From NCBI GenBank assembly GCA_016712885.1, contig JADJQF010000002.1, forward strand, positions 62,001-126,000: 64,000 bases of DNA. Reading direction: 5' to 3'. The number at the start of each line of letters is the position of its first letter. Positions within the stretch are counted from its first letter, which is position 1. Under the pieces are notes generated by a model. That model worked only from the letters and a program-made list of their open reading frames with translations. It was not told the DNA's origin and did no database searches. A program made the translations under genes and the position numbers. Origin of the DNA: Candidatus Flexicrinis proximus. Lineage in GTDB: Bacteria; Chloroflexota; Anaerolineae; Aggregatilineales; Phototrophicaceae. Of this stretch, positions 40,975 to 50,912 are shown in pieces.

Positions 40975-41304
40975 CGTTCGTTTGCCTTTAAAAGTTCATT
41001 CACAACGAAGTCAACAGGAGTACCATACCTAAACCATTATATAGCTTCACATGTTTCTGCCACAATTCAGCAACGCATATGCTATACGGGCAAGCAGACC
41101 GCATCTCGATTGGAGTTCAGGATCACTTGTCATGCGCTTGCGAATGTGACATGTCGTCTAGGGATAACGACTCATAAGCCGGGGATTCAGTCGGATGACT
41201 TTGAGGACTACCGGTGGACATAGTCAACCGGCAGTGAAAAGCCATGCCAAGGCCTGAAAACAAATAAGCCGGATACCCTGAGGTATCCGGCTCCACACTG
41301 TAAG
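40975..41304. other. Intergenic region between glnA and GH16 genes
   Basis: 330 bp without a credible gene. It contains the glnA terminator (41256-41292) and, nearer 40975, the region where the leftward GH16 promoter should be. No clear promoter boxes were identified by eye. Confidence 0.5.
41256..41292 (-). terminator. Terminator of glnA
   Basis: On the minus strand AGCCGGATACC-TCAG-GGTATCCGGCT (41267-41292), a perfect 11-bp stem, then TATTTGTTTTC. Confidence 0.92.
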
Positions 41305-42732
41305 CTAGAACTGATTCCAGAGATATTGGTTCTGGACTTCGTGGTGGAACTGAATCTCGGCCCGCTTAATCTTGGTGCCAAGCAGACGCGGGCAGCGTTC
41401 AGCCGACGCGAGTTTCAATCCAGCGTATTTCTCGGCAACTTCGGAACCCAGGATGGACTTCACGAGATCGCTCGCGGTGAAGTCGTAGATGGCGTCATAG
41501 ATGTTATCTGGGAGGATCGCATCTGGTGCAACCTTGTTCTCTACGCTCAGGCTGCTGTCGGTGCCTACGCGGAAGAGCGAATAAATAGCCAGATATGGGT
41601 TCGCATCGGGGGCAATTGAGCGAACTTCGACGCGTGCAGACTTCGAATTCCCGATGGGAATACGCACCATACTGCCGCGATCAATCGCAGACGCCTTGAT
41701 CTGGTTCGGTGCTTCGAAATGCGGGTCGAGACGACGATATGAATTGACACTGGGATTCAGAATCAGGCAGATATCGCGACCGGCGTTCAGAATCCGCTGG
41801 ACGAAGTTCCACGCAGTCGTCGACACACCATCTTTGCCAGCGCTCTCCCAGAACAGGTTTGAATTATTCTGCGAGACCGACATGTTGGTGTGCATACCGC
41901 TGCCGTTGACGCCAGTGACCGGCTTAGGAAGGAAACTGGCTGTCAGGTCAAGACGCTGCGCGACCTGACGCGCGATCAACTTATAGAGTTGAACTTGATC
42001 GGAGGCAATCACCGCCTCGGCATATGAGTAGTTCATTTCGAATTGCGATGGCGCGACCTCGGGATGGTCTTTCTCATTCTGGAAGCCCATCGCGCGCTGG
42101 ACTTCTGCCGACGTATCGATAAACGAACGAAGCGCGTCGCCTGGCAGAGAATGGTAGTAGCCGCCTGTCGTCATAAACTCAAATTCGCCGGTTTCGACAT
42201 ACCTCTGCTCAGCATTGCGCCCGCGGAAGATGAAGCCTTCAATCTCGTTCGATACGTTGAACGTGAAACCGCTCACGGCAAGCTGTTCAGCGCTAAACCG
42301 CTTGAGTACTGAACGCAGATCCGCAGCATACGGCGTACCATCGCGCTCCAGGACTTCGCCAAAAACCAGGACTTTGCCGGCACCGAAGATGTCTGCAGGC
42401 AGCCAATAGAACGCCGACCAATCGATACCGAGGCGCAGGTCTGATTCTGATTGCTGAGAGAAACCACGAACCGACGAGCCGTCAAATGTCAGATTATCTG
42501 CGGACTTGAGCAGGAACTTCTTGTCATAGTCCAGCATGTGAAATCGGCCCTCAAGGTCGGTGAAAACCACGGTCACGGCCTTGATCCGCTTCTCGTCAGT
42601 CAGATACTTCATGCGTTCTTCGCGCACCACGTCGGCAGCGACACGGTTAAGGCGCTGGGCTTTGGCAGCTAAGTTCAGTTCTTCGAGCTGATCGTAGGGG
42701 ATTTCCAGAAAATCACGGAGGGCGGCGCTCAT
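41305..42732 (-). CDS. glnA: Glutamine synthetase
   Basis: 475 aa. It makes glutamine from glutamate, ammonia and ATP. Beta-grasp motif FDGSSVRGFSQQSESDL, metal and ATP region FEMNYSYAEAVIASDQVQLY, and VNGSGMHTNMSV are typical. NPSVNSYRRL and RVEVRSIAPDANPYLAIYSL are the glutamate and ATP signatures. The adenylylation-site tyrosine region near the C-terminus is not of the classical type, so control by GlnE is unlikely. AAGGAC precedes the ATG. It is transcribed away from the D-threonine-aldolase-like gene. Confidence 0.95.
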   Translation of the reverse strand: MSAALRDFLEIPYDQLEELNLAAKAQRLNRVAADVVREERMKYLTDEKRIKAVTVVFTDLEGRFHMLDYDKKFLLKSADNLTFDGSSVRGFSQQSESDLRLGIDWSAFYWLPADIFGAGKVLVFGEVLERDGTPYAADLRSVLKRFSAEQLAVSGFTFNVSNEIEGFIFRGRNAEQRYVETGEFEFMTTGGYYHSLPGDALRSFIDTSAEVQRAMGFQNEKDHPEVAPSQFEMNYSYAEAVIASDQVQLYKLIARQVAQRLDLTASFLPKPVTGVNGSGMHTNMSVSQNNSNLFWESAGKDGVSTTAWNFVQRILNAGRDICLILNPSVNSYRRLDPHFEAPNQIKASAIDRGSMVRIPIGNSKSARVEVRSIAPDANPYLAIYSLFRVGTDSSLSVENKVAPDAILPDNIYDAIYDFTASDLVKSILGSEVAEKYAGLKLASAERCPRLLGTKIKRAEIQFHHEVQNQYLWNQF

Positions 42733-43152
42733 GGTGTCCTTCTAGTGCTAATACGACGAACAAGTGTAGGAGTCTATTCCCGTGCAAGACTAAAAACTTT
42801 GGTTGATTCTTACAGTTTTTTCGCAGCATCTTGTATCAACATGACCAAACTACAGTCGCTCAACGCGGTAATTAAGTGGCGAATGCGGTCAATTTCCTAG
42901 CGCAAATAGACAAACACGCGACTCACAGCCGACACAATGAGCAGAGGCCAATTTGGTCAATACTTACAAATAGTAGGAACATCGGTATAGCGATCTTATC
43001 TGTCAATTTTTCGTGCAGGGTAGTTAAGTCGCTGTGTTACGTTTTCTGCTTAGCCCGACAGGCAGAGTGGGCACCGGTCGCCTGCGACTGATTGCATCAC
43101 TGATCTCTACGGCTATAATCACCAAACGACACATTTCCAGGAGAGACCTGCC
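42733..43152. other. Divergent intergenic region glnA / D-threonine aldolase-like
   Basis: No gene is supported in these about 420 bp; short ORFs on both strands have no ribosome sites. It contains the predicted promoter at 43092-43119 for the rightward gene. The glnA promoter is not obvious by eye. Confidence 0.5.
43092..43119 (+). promoter_or_regulatory. Promoter of the D-threonine aldolase-like gene
   Basis: TTGCAT (43092-43097), 16-bp spacer, perfect TATAAT (43114-43119). A ribosome site CAGGAGAG follows at 43138-43145. Confidence 0.6.
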
Positions 43153-43212
43153 ACGAACTCTTCACTACTTCCCACTTATGATAGGTATCGTGAGATCTTC
43201 CGTGGACGGGAA

Positions 43213-44349
43213 ATGCCGTTCGCTTTTGTCGATCTCGATCTCCTCAATGCCAATTCTACTGCGCTAATCCAGCGAGCAGGCAATAAATCTATTCGTGTTG
43301 CTTCAAAGTCGATCCGCTGTATTGCTATTTTGAAGCATATTCTCCGCCTGAACACCGCCTTCCAGGGCTCAATGTGTTACTCCGCCGCCGAAGCTGTGCA
43401 TCTCAGTCGGAATGGCCTGGACGATCTCTTGGTCGCCTACCCAACATGGAACGAAAAACAAGTAGATGAGGTCTGTGCGGAGGTTGCCATAGGGAAAACC
43501 ATCACCCTTATGGTCGACAGCGCCGAGCATGTGACTCGTCTCAATTCGATTGCTGCCAAGCACAATGTAATACTCATGGTTTGCCTGGACGTTGATCTTT
43601 CGATGGATATGCCTGGTCTGCACTTCGGGGTTTGGCGTTCCCCTGTTACCAGCGTGGAACAGGCTGTTCGCGTTTACGATTCAATGGCTAGGAGCAGCAA
43701 CCTTCGGCTCGAAGGGATCATGGGTTATGAGGCCCAGGTCGCCGGTGTGGGTGATAAGGGTGGTGACCTGGAATCGCGCGTGGTGCGCCTGCTCAAACGT
43801 CATTCGATACCCCGGCTCCGCGAGCGTCGCAAAGCAGTCGTAGATGCACTGACGGCTCGCGGGGCTAAACTGCGGATCATCAACGGCGGGGGTACGGGGA
43901 GCCTTGAAAGCACATCTCAGGAGGACTGCGTCTCCGAAGTCACTGCCGGGTCCGGGTTTTACGCCCCTACCCTTTTTGACCAGTTCACAGGATTCGCCCA
44001 CCTGCCCTCAGCAGGATTCGCGATTGAGATTGTTCGGCAGCCCCGGCCGAACATCTATACGTGTGCGGGCGGCGGTTATGTGGCGTCTGGCGCGGCAGGA
44101 AAGTCCAAGCTGCCGCAGCCGTATCTGCCCCGCAACTCGAAGCTGACTAAGCGGGAAGCTGCGGGGGAAGTCCAGACCCCAATTGTGTATGGCGGGAGCG
44201 AACAACTCTCCTTGGGTGATCCGATCTTCATGCGCCATGCAAAAGCCGGAGAGCTTTGCGAACATTTCAACCACCTGTTTCTCATCGCAAACGGTGAAAT
44301 AGTCGACAGAGTGCCGACCTATCGCGGAGAAGGATGTAAGTTCCTATGA
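43213..44349 (+). CDS. D-threonine aldolase / alanine racemase-fold PLP enzyme
   Basis: At least 378 aa. PLP barrel of the alanine-racemase N-terminal type: FAFVDLDLLNANSTALIQRA, then VASKSIRC with the PLP lysine; MVDSAEHVTRL and GIMGYEAQVAGVGDKGG are typical. The C-terminal beta domain carries TAGSGFYAPTLFDQF and a late HFNHLFLI resembling the metal-binding HCN-type motif of D-threonine aldolases. ATG 43213 has no good ribosome site. The frame is open and sensible upstream (TYDRYREIFRGRE), and CAGGAGAG at 43138-43145 points to an ACG at 43153 as the start. Its stop overlaps the next gene (ATGA). Confidence 0.82.
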   Translation: MPFAFVDLDLLNANSTALIQRAGNKSIRVASKSIRCIAILKHILRLNTAFQGSMCYSAAEAVHLSRNGLDDLLVAYPTWNEKQVDEVCAEVAIGKTITLMVDSAEHVTRLNSIAAKHNVILMVCLDVDLSMDMPGLHFGVWRSPVTSVEQAVRVYDSMARSSNLRLEGIMGYEAQVAGVGDKGGDLESRVVRLLKRHSIPRLRERRKAVVDALTARGAKLRIINGGGTGSLESTSQEDCVSEVTAGSGFYAPTLFDQFTGFAHLPSAGFAIEIVRQPRPNIYTCAGGGYVASGAAGKSKLPQPYLPRNSKLTKREAAGEVQTPIVYGGSEQLSLGDPIFMRHAKAGELCEHFNHLFLIANGEIVDRVPTYRGEGCKFL

Positions 44350-45635
44350 CGACATGGCGCAACTGGTCGGGATCGGTCTCGTGTTCGCCGACGGGAATTG
44401 CGAAGCCGTCTTCGCTCGATGAGATCGTTTCGCTTGTTCAAACCTGCGCCGCAAATGGTAAGACAATTCGCGCCGTGGGGTCTGGACACTCATTTACACC
44501 ACTGGTAGCGAGCGACCATCAACTGGTTTCGCTTGACAACTATGTCGGGCTGGAGAGTGTCGATGGATCGGCGGGTACCGTGACCGTTCGAGCAGGTACC
44601 AAATTGAAGGAGCTAGGCGAGCAGCTGTTCGAAAACGGTCTGGCGCAGGAGAATCTTGGCGACATAAACGAGCAGAGTATCGCGGGAGCAATCAGTACGG
44701 GTACACACGGGACCGGGGTTCAATTCGGCAGCTTATCGACGCAGGTCACGGGCCTGACGCTTGTGACCGGAACCGGGCAGGTCATCACCTGTTCGGACAC
44801 AGACAATTCTACGTTATTTAAGGCGGCTCAGGTGTCACTTGGGGCACTTGGATTGATCGTGAGCGTGACCCTGAGAGTTATTCCCAGGTACGTCCTGAAG
44901 ATCGATATCCGAAAACGCGAGCTAAGTGAATGTTTAGCGAATCTGGACGCACACAATCGCGATAACCGACACTTCGAGTTTCACTGGATCCCTTATACAA
45001 ATACCGTTCAGGCTAAATTCACCAACGTGAGCGATGAGCCGCCAACAGGCAGGTCGATTCTGCGGACTGTAAACGAATATGTGATAGAGAATGGCGCCCT
45101 GTGGTTGTTCAGCGCATTTAACCGGCAGTTTCCATCGATGAACGAGCGCGTCTGCAGGACTATGGCGGCTTTTATCACGGACGCCAGCGGCATAAGCCAC
45201 GCGCACGATGTCTTTGCTACTGCACGACTGGTCAAGTTTCAGGAGATGGAATATAACCTGCCCGCAGATGCCTTCAGCGTTGTGCTGAGCGAAATCGATG
45301 AGATGATCCGACGCAAGCGTATTCAAGTGCACTTTCCAATTGAGTGTAGATTCGTCCGCGGGGACGACATATACCTGAGTCCCGCCTACGGTCGCAATTC
45401 GGCCTACATCGCGGTTCATATGTTCAGGGGTATGCCATACAGACACTACTTTGAGGAAGTCGAAGCAATCTGCGTCAAACATGGCGGACGGCCCCATTGG
45501 GGAAAGATGCACTTTCGCACGGCCTCAACTCTTGAACCCTCCTACCCTATGTGGCGCGCGTTTCAGGAACAGCGGTCAATCTGCGATCCATATCGGATGT
45601 TCACGACGCCGTATATTGAGTCCATCCTTGGCTGA
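44346..45635 (+). CDS. FAD-linked sugar-1,4-lactone oxidase (ALO/GULO family)
   Basis: 429 aa. N-terminal FAD-binding PCMH domain with AVGSGHSFTPLVASD, where the His is the usual covalent flavin site. It continues with DINEQSIAGAISTGTHGTGV, typical of arabinono- and gulono-lactone oxidases. The C-terminal ALO domain has RFVRGDDIYLSPAYGR and HWGKMHFRTAS. The family oxidises aldonolactones or alditols with O2 or cytochrome c. Overlaps the preceding gene by 4 nt, so the two are translationally coupled; the pairing suggests a small hydroxy-amino-acid or sugar-acid pathway, otherwise unknown. Confidence 0.85.
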   Translation: MTTWRNWSGSVSCSPTGIAKPSSLDEIVSLVQTCAANGKTIRAVGSGHSFTPLVASDHQLVSLDNYVGLESVDGSAGTVTVRAGTKLKELGEQLFENGLAQENLGDINEQSIAGAISTGTHGTGVQFGSLSTQVTGLTLVTGTGQVITCSDTDNSTLFKAAQVSLGALGLIVSVTLRVIPRYVLKIDIRKRELSECLANLDAHNRDNRHFEFHWIPYTNTVQAKFTNVSDEPPTGRSILRTVNEYVIENGALWLFSAFNRQFPSMNERVCRTMAAFITDASGISHAHDVFATARLVKFQEMEYNLPADAFSVVLSEIDEMIRRKRIQVHFPIECRFVRGDDIYLSPAYGRNSAYIAVHMFRGMPYRHYFEEVEAICVKHGGRPHWGKMHFRTASTLEPSYPMWRAFQEQRSICDPYRMFTTPYIESILG

Positions 45636-45700
45636 AACCTGCACGTCCATCGCCTGAAAAACCATGATATACTTAGGGAATCCATTCAATTTGAGGCAAC

Positions 45701-47053
45701 ATGCAGTTTCAAGACCTACAGCTAATCCAGCCTTTGCTTCGCGCTGTGCAATCCAAGGGCTATGACAAACCTACGCCAATCCAGGCACAAGCAATTCCAC
45801 ACGTACTCCAGGGCAAAGATCTGATCGGCTGTGCACAAACCGGCACAGGTAAGTCAGCCGCCTTCGCACTTCCGATCCTCCAGCGACTTGTTGAGAAGAC
45901 GCCATCACGACCGGGCCGCCATGCGCGCGTCCTCGTGCTCACGCCAACGCGCGAATTAGCTACACAAATCGGAGAAACATTCTCCGAGATGAGCGCGCAT
46001 GTCAACATGCGAAACACTGTCATATTTGGCGGTGTCGGCCAGCAGCCTCAGGTGACAGCATTCCGTAACGGCGTGGACATCATAGTTGCAACGCCCGGAC
46101 GTTTGCTGGACCTGATGCAACAGGGGCTAGTACGACTCAACACGATCGAGATATTCGTGCTGGACGAGGCAGATAGAATGCTCGACATGGGTTTTATCCA
46201 TGACGTGCGACGCATTATCGCCACGCTCCCCACCCAGCGGCAGACGCTCCTGTTTTCGGCAACGATGCCCCCTGATATCGTCGATCTCGCTCAGAAGATC
46301 TTGGTCAATCCAGTCAGCGTGGAAGTTACTCCGCAGGCTACGACGGTTGAAAAGATCGAGCAGTCGGTGTTCTTCGTGGACAAGCCGAACAAACGTCCCC
46401 TCCTAGAGCACCTACTACGTGACCACAACTTCCGCCGCGTACTCGTATTTACACGTACAAAGCATGGCGCCAACAAACTGGCCGAACAATTGGAACGTGG
46501 CGGTGTACGCGCAGACGCCATTCACGGCAACAAGTCCCAGGGCGCTCGCGAGCGGGCGCTCGCGAATTTCAAGACGGGCAAATCTAGAGTTCTCGTTGCG
46601 ACGGATATCGCCGCGCGCGGGATCGACATCACGGACGTGACACATGTCATCAATTACGAACTTCCGAATGAACCAGAGAGCTACGTTCACCGCATTGGCC
46701 GTACGGCACGCGCTGGCGCTTCTGGAATTGCGTATTCATTCTGTGATGTAGAAGAACGCGAGTATCTCCGCGACATCGAGAAACTCATCCGGCTGCGTGT
46801 TCCCATCGTAGACGAACATCCGTATGTTTCGAATGCGGCGTCGATCCCCCTTCCACAGCGGGGAAATGGCAGCGGGGAAAGCCGCCCATCGCAAAACAAC
46901 AGACGTCCGCAGAGTAACGGCAGCGGCGCGGCGCGTCCGAGCCAGCCGCAGCGGAATAGTTCGCAGTCTGCGCGCCGTTCTGGCAGCAGCTCAGAAGACC
47001 GGCGTTTTGAACATGGACGCCGTTCAGAATCGTCACGACGCAACGCCGGCTAG
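45701..47053 (+). CDS. DEAD-box RNA helicase (RhlE-like)
   Basis: 450 aa. Q motif GYDKPTPIQAQAIP, motif I AQTGTGKS (Lys51), PTRELA, DEAD at residues 155-158, SAT (LLFSATMPPDIV), and motif VI HRIGRTARAG. After residue about 385 there is a low-complexity Arg/Ser/Gln-rich tail (RPSQNNRRPQSNGSGAARPS), an RNA-binding extension common in RhlE. Likely role: unwinding structured mRNA or rRNA, often at low temperature. A strong hairpin follows. Confidence 0.95.
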   Translation: MQFQDLQLIQPLLRAVQSKGYDKPTPIQAQAIPHVLQGKDLIGCAQTGTGKSAAFALPILQRLVEKTPSRPGRHARVLVLTPTRELATQIGETFSEMSAHVNMRNTVIFGGVGQQPQVTAFRNGVDIIVATPGRLLDLMQQGLVRLNTIEIFVLDEADRMLDMGFIHDVRRIIATLPTQRQTLLFSATMPPDIVDLAQKILVNPVSVEVTPQATTVEKIEQSVFFVDKPNKRPLLEHLLRDHNFRRVLVFTRTKHGANKLAEQLERGGVRADAIHGNKSQGARERALANFKTGKSRVLVATDIAARGIDITDVTHVINYELPNEPESYVHRIGRTARAGASGIAYSFCDVEEREYLRDIEKLIRLRVPIVDEHPYVSNAASIPLPQRGNGSGESRPSQNNRRPQSNGSGAARPSQPQRNSSQSARRSGSSSEDRRFEHGRRSESSRRNAG

Positions 47054-47125
47054 TTGAATGTCTATAATGTGCCGCGTTTGGCGCATAACGCAGCCATTGA
47101 CTCAAACCAGTATCCAGCCTATGAG

Positions 47126-47155
47126 ACAAGACCCAGGATTTACCCTGGGTCTTGT
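47126..47155. terminator. Shared hairpin between convergent genes
   Basis: ACAAGACCCAGG/CCTGGGTCTTGT (47126-47137 and 47144-47155): a 12-bp perfect stem with a 6-nt loop between the helicase and the leftward heparinase-like gene. There is no long T-tract on either side. Confidence 0.7.
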
Positions 47156-47169
47156 GATTCCAGGACCGG

Positions 47170-49326
47170 TTAGCGCTCGACGACGACAGTAGCTCCGGTG
47201 AAGCGCACGATCGTGTCACCTACGCGCACAACCGGGCTGGCGGGATCAGCCGAAACAAGTTCGATTTCCGGCAAGGCTGCGCCAGCGTCTGCTCCAATGA
47301 GCACGTGCAGGAATACCGCCTCGGAGACCTCTTCGGAAGTCGCGGAGACAAATCGAAAACGCATCAATTCGCCTTCAGCAGGCGCCGAACTCACCTCATC
47401 CGGAACTTCGATGACATTTAGCACAGCGTTTCCTGGCAGCAGCGTATTGATGACGAACTGCTGGCCCTGTGGCGTGGTAACTACCGCACGGTTCGCATCG
47501 ACCGTTCCGCCTGTCGCCAGATTGAGATTGAATCGCTTGAAGCCGGCTGCAGTTGTCTGCGCCCTGTCATAGACAATGATCACATCGGGTTTCAACCAGA
47601 CGACGGAGCGCGCAACAGACATCACCCCGGTTACCTGTTCATACTCCGAGTTATAGACATTGGTCATATCGCCATGAACGGCAAGGAAGCCATCGCCCTC
47701 TGTGATGACTGGCTGCGAGGGATCCGCCGTAGATACGTAGAGCCACTGCGAACCGCGCTGTCCCATCATATAGCGCCAGTCGGTGCTGTCCCGATCAGGC
47801 AGCCCGTTTTCAACGCTCAGCGTATTCATGTTATCGCTGGTATGGTAGTCCAGGTCATAACCGACGCGAACCTTCGTCAGCCACTCGCCGTCTCGATAGA
47901 ACTCAAAACCGCCGGCGTTGCCGCTCTGATGATCGATCGACTGCCAACTGTTGTTGTAGGTAAAGAGGGCGGCGTCAGGCGTCCAATCCGTCCGCGAAAG
48001 CAGACGGCGCATTCCTGGTGCGTAGTGCGTCGTGGGAACGCTGGGGCGCGGATCAGCAGGCGCCGCAGCATTGGGGTCGAAAAGCATGTAATACAGGATC
48101 GCGCGGTTAAATTGCTCAAAGTCCATTCGCTCAAGCAGCGCCTGTTCACCGCCGGGAGCCGTATGCAGTTGGATCCAGCGGATCGCCTCAAGCTGGGATG
48201 TGTTCCCAACAAGCTGATCATAGATCCCTAAAGCCCCGAATGATTCGATATGATCCGGATTGTAGTAGGACTGACCGCTCCCGTACCACGCGGGCTGAAA
48301 CACCTGTCCGTACCACTCATGTTGGACAGGCTGAGGTGACAGAGAATGAACATAGGCTTCAATGGCATCAGCCCAAAATGGCTGGGACTCGATGCTCACC
48401 TGTTGACCATGTACGGTGGTATCCGCTTCGCCCGCCGTGTAAAGAGCGAGTAGAAATTGAAGTACATATCCAGTCGACTGCGGCGTGTACTCAAAGCCCT
48501 CAGCTCCCAGACCGCCGGCGACGTCGGTACGGAGTTGGTCGTCGATCACGTACAGCCAGGCACCGGTTGCCTCGTTCAGGTATTGTCGAAGCGCATTGTC
48601 GGGATCGTCTTCCGGATTAAGGGCCAGGGCCATCAAGCCCATGTTACGCATGTGCGCCGCGTAGTAGTTGTTGTTGCTCCAGCGAACATAGCCGCGGTCG
48701 GCAACCAAAATGGGATCGTTTACAACACCAATTGGCTCGGGATGATTGTTGTTGGTGGTGTAGGCGATCCTGTTGTACTCTTGCCAGCGTAGGAACACCG
48801 CCCGGATGGTCGCTTTATCTTCCGGCGTTAGGGTGTTGTAAATCCAATCGACAGTGAGGGGAAACCCAAGTCCATGCCAGCGCGAGCGGTCGCTCGTGGC
48901 AAAGTCAACCGTTCGGAACGGCGCATCCGCTTCGCCCAACGCGACTTCATTCATAACATACATCAGGAGCGTTCGTGCGCGATTGGCGTAGTCAGCTCGA
49001 GTAGCAGAATCCGGGTGAACCAAGGAGACAAACGCCAATAGCATGGCGTAGTTCTCATTGGGGTACTCTGTATAGGCGTACCCGCCCAGATCACCCTCCG
49101 GAAGGTTCCCTGCCTCCATCTCTGCAACTGCCTCGTCGGCCATCGCGAGGAGCTGCACCCAGAGAGGATTATCCTCTGTCGCCCAGGACTGGAGTTGAGA
49201 GAGGTGTTCGGCGCCTCGTATCCAGAGTCTTGGGTGCGGCACAGCAGACTGCCCGGAAACAACTCCGGTAAAGAGAAGACTAACAAGTAGAGTGAAGATT
49301 GCCGACAAGCGCCGAATTGGCATCAT
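47170..49326 (-). CDS. Secreted heparinase II/III-like polysaccharide lyase family protein
   Basis: 718 aa. Signal peptide (LSAIFTLLVSLLFTGVVSG), then an alpha/alpha-toroid-like region (HPRLWIRGAEHLSQLQSWAT ... NNNYYAAHMRNMGLMALAL) and a C-terminal beta-sandwich starting near residue 450 (YAPGMRRLLSRTDWTPDAAL, FTYNNSWQSIDHQSGNAGGF, ending TIVRFTGATVVVER). The organisation matches alginate-lyase / heparinase II/III proteins. YNPDHIESFGALG and NNNHPEPIGVVND supply possible catalytic Tyr, His and Asn. The substrate is not readable; GH16 nearby suggests polysaccharide use. Confidence 0.75.
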   Translation of the reverse strand: MMPIRRLSAIFTLLVSLLFTGVVSGQSAVPHPRLWIRGAEHLSQLQSWATEDNPLWVQLLAMADEAVAEMEAGNLPEGDLGGYAYTEYPNENYAMLLAFVSLVHPDSATRADYANRARTLLMYVMNEVALGEADAPFRTVDFATSDRSRWHGLGFPLTVDWIYNTLTPEDKATIRAVFLRWQEYNRIAYTTNNNHPEPIGVVNDPILVADRGYVRWSNNNYYAAHMRNMGLMALALNPEDDPDNALRQYLNEATGAWLYVIDDQLRTDVAGGLGAEGFEYTPQSTGYVLQFLLALYTAGEADTTVHGQQVSIESQPFWADAIEAYVHSLSPQPVQHEWYGQVFQPAWYGSGQSYYNPDHIESFGALGIYDQLVGNTSQLEAIRWIQLHTAPGGEQALLERMDFEQFNRAILYYMLFDPNAAAPADPRPSVPTTHYAPGMRRLLSRTDWTPDAALFTYNNSWQSIDHQSGNAGGFEFYRDGEWLTKVRVGYDLDYHTSDNMNTLSVENGLPDRDSTDWRYMMGQRGSQWLYVSTADPSQPVITEGDGFLAVHGDMTNVYNSEYEQVTGVMSVARSVVWLKPDVIIVYDRAQTTAAGFKRFNLNLATGGTVDANRAVVTTPQGQQFVINTLLPGNAVLNVIEVPDEVSSAPAEGELMRFRFVSATSEEVSEAVFLHVLIGADAGAALPEIELVSADPASPVVRVGDTIVRFTGATVVVER

Positions 49327-49456
49327 CTAGTCCTGGGTGACGTTATGTAATCCATTAATTGTAGGGGAGATTCAAGTTTCGTGCTTGGTTCCCCCGTAGT
49401 ATTCCTCGAAGTGAGATATACAATGGGGCGCTGTCTGGTCAAATCGAGAAATCTCT

Positions 49457-50716
49457 ATGTCTTCTGAACCACGGCTGGTTAGGCCGACTCCTCCGACCTT
49501 CGGTAGTTTCATACGAAATGTGCGCGATCTGCCGGAGTCGCTGTCACTCTCCGGGATTACCGCGGGCTTTATCATCTGCCTGATTAGTTACACCGGTCCG
49601 CTCCTGATCGTGCTTCAAGCGGCAAGCGCGGCCAACCTCAGCCCCGAACTCACATCCTCCTGGATTTGGGCAGTCGTGGTTGGGAATGGCATTGCGACGA
49701 TTTTTATGTCACTGCTCTACCGTCAGCCCCTGACCTCCCCATATTCGACTGCGGGGGCGGCACTACTCATTACCAGCATCATGCGCTTTCCACCGTCAGA
49801 GGCCATAGGCGCTTACATCGTCTGTGCACTGGCTATTATTGCAATGGGCATCAGCGGCATGTTCGGGCGCGTGATGAATCTCATTCCGCAGCCCATTGTA
49901 ATGGCTGTGCTAGGCGGAGTCCTACTGCGCTTTGGCCTTGGCATTTTCAACGCACTCGACGATGCGGCCACGAATCCACTGATGATCCTTCCAATGGTCG
50001 CTGTCTTCTTTTGGTTGCGTCGCGTGGGTTTCCGTGCGCCGACTCTGGGTGCGATGGGTGTTGGAATTGTAATAGCGGCAGCGCTTGACCAGCTTCAGTT
50101 TGGTGGGGTCGTACTTTCTGCATCGCTGCCAGTCATCACCTGGCCAACGTTTTCGGTTAATGCGGTCTTGAGTTTGTCACTGCCCCTCTTCGCGCTGGCC
50201 ATTAGCTCGCAATACGCGCCGGGGCAGGCCGTCCTCATTGCCAATCACTACGACGCCCCGATCAACGGTATCCTGACCATTACCGGGGCAATTTCAGTTG
50301 TGCTGGCGTTTTTTGGAGGGCATGGCAATGTCCTGGGTGCTTTGACCGCCGCTATTGTGGTCAGTCCAGATGCCCAACCTGACCCTGACAGGCGATATGC
50401 GTCGGCAGTGGCTTCAGGGGTTTGGCATGTAGCCCTCGGTATGTTTGGCACGACCGTGGTTGCGGTATTTGCAGCGTTCCCGACCGTATTCGTATCGACA
50501 ATTGCTGGGCTCTCCTTAAGCGGCATAATCGCGTCGTCACTGGGAGGTGCGATGGAGAAACCCCCCTATCGCGATCCCGCAATCGTCGCCTTTCTTTGTA
50601 CGGCCGGCGACTTTACGCTGCTTGGAATTGGCGCCCCGTTCTGGGGGCTGGTCGCAGGCGTTGCCGTCTACACATTGATGACGTTCTCGTCGCAAGCAGT
50701 GGTCGATTTAGAATAG
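49457..50716 (+). CDS. BenE-family benzoate/H+ symporter-like transporter
   Basis: 419 aa, about 12 membrane segments. The UraA/BenE-like pattern includes GFIICLISYTGPLLIVLQAA, the half-helix PYSTAGAALLITS, PQPIVMAVLGGVLLRFGLGI and SQYAPGQAVLIANHYDAPIN. BenE members carry benzoate or related aromatics inward with protons. The ring-cleaving VOC gene 1 kb downstream could fit with aromatic use, but they are not clearly in one operon. Confidence 0.85.
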   Translation: MSSEPRLVRPTPPTFGSFIRNVRDLPESLSLSGITAGFIICLISYTGPLLIVLQAASAANLSPELTSSWIWAVVVGNGIATIFMSLLYRQPLTSPYSTAGAALLITSIMRFPPSEAIGAYIVCALAIIAMGISGMFGRVMNLIPQPIVMAVLGGVLLRFGLGIFNALDDAATNPLMILPMVAVFFWLRRVGFRAPTLGAMGVGIVIAAALDQLQFGGVVLSASLPVITWPTFSVNAVLSLSLPLFALAISSQYAPGQAVLIANHYDAPINGILTITGAISVVLAFFGGHGNVLGALTAAIVVSPDAQPDPDRRYASAVASGVWHVALGMFGTTVVAVFAAFPTVFVSTIAGLSLSGIIASSLGGAMEKPPYRDPAIVAFLCTAGDFTLLGIGAPFWGLVAGVAVYTLMTFSSQAVVDLE

Positions 50717-50912
50717 CCCTTGTGTTGCGGGAAACCAGACGCACCAGACAGCGTTGATGATTGTCGTTCGCGCGGGTTCATGCTGGTTCTATGACGGCCT
50801 AAGCCGTTGAAGGTCCGTCGCACACCGGATAGTTCCATCTATCACTAACTCGTTTGCGGCGCGAACGGACGCATGTTACGCTCAACATCAATCTGAATCG
50901 GGAGGTTTTCCC

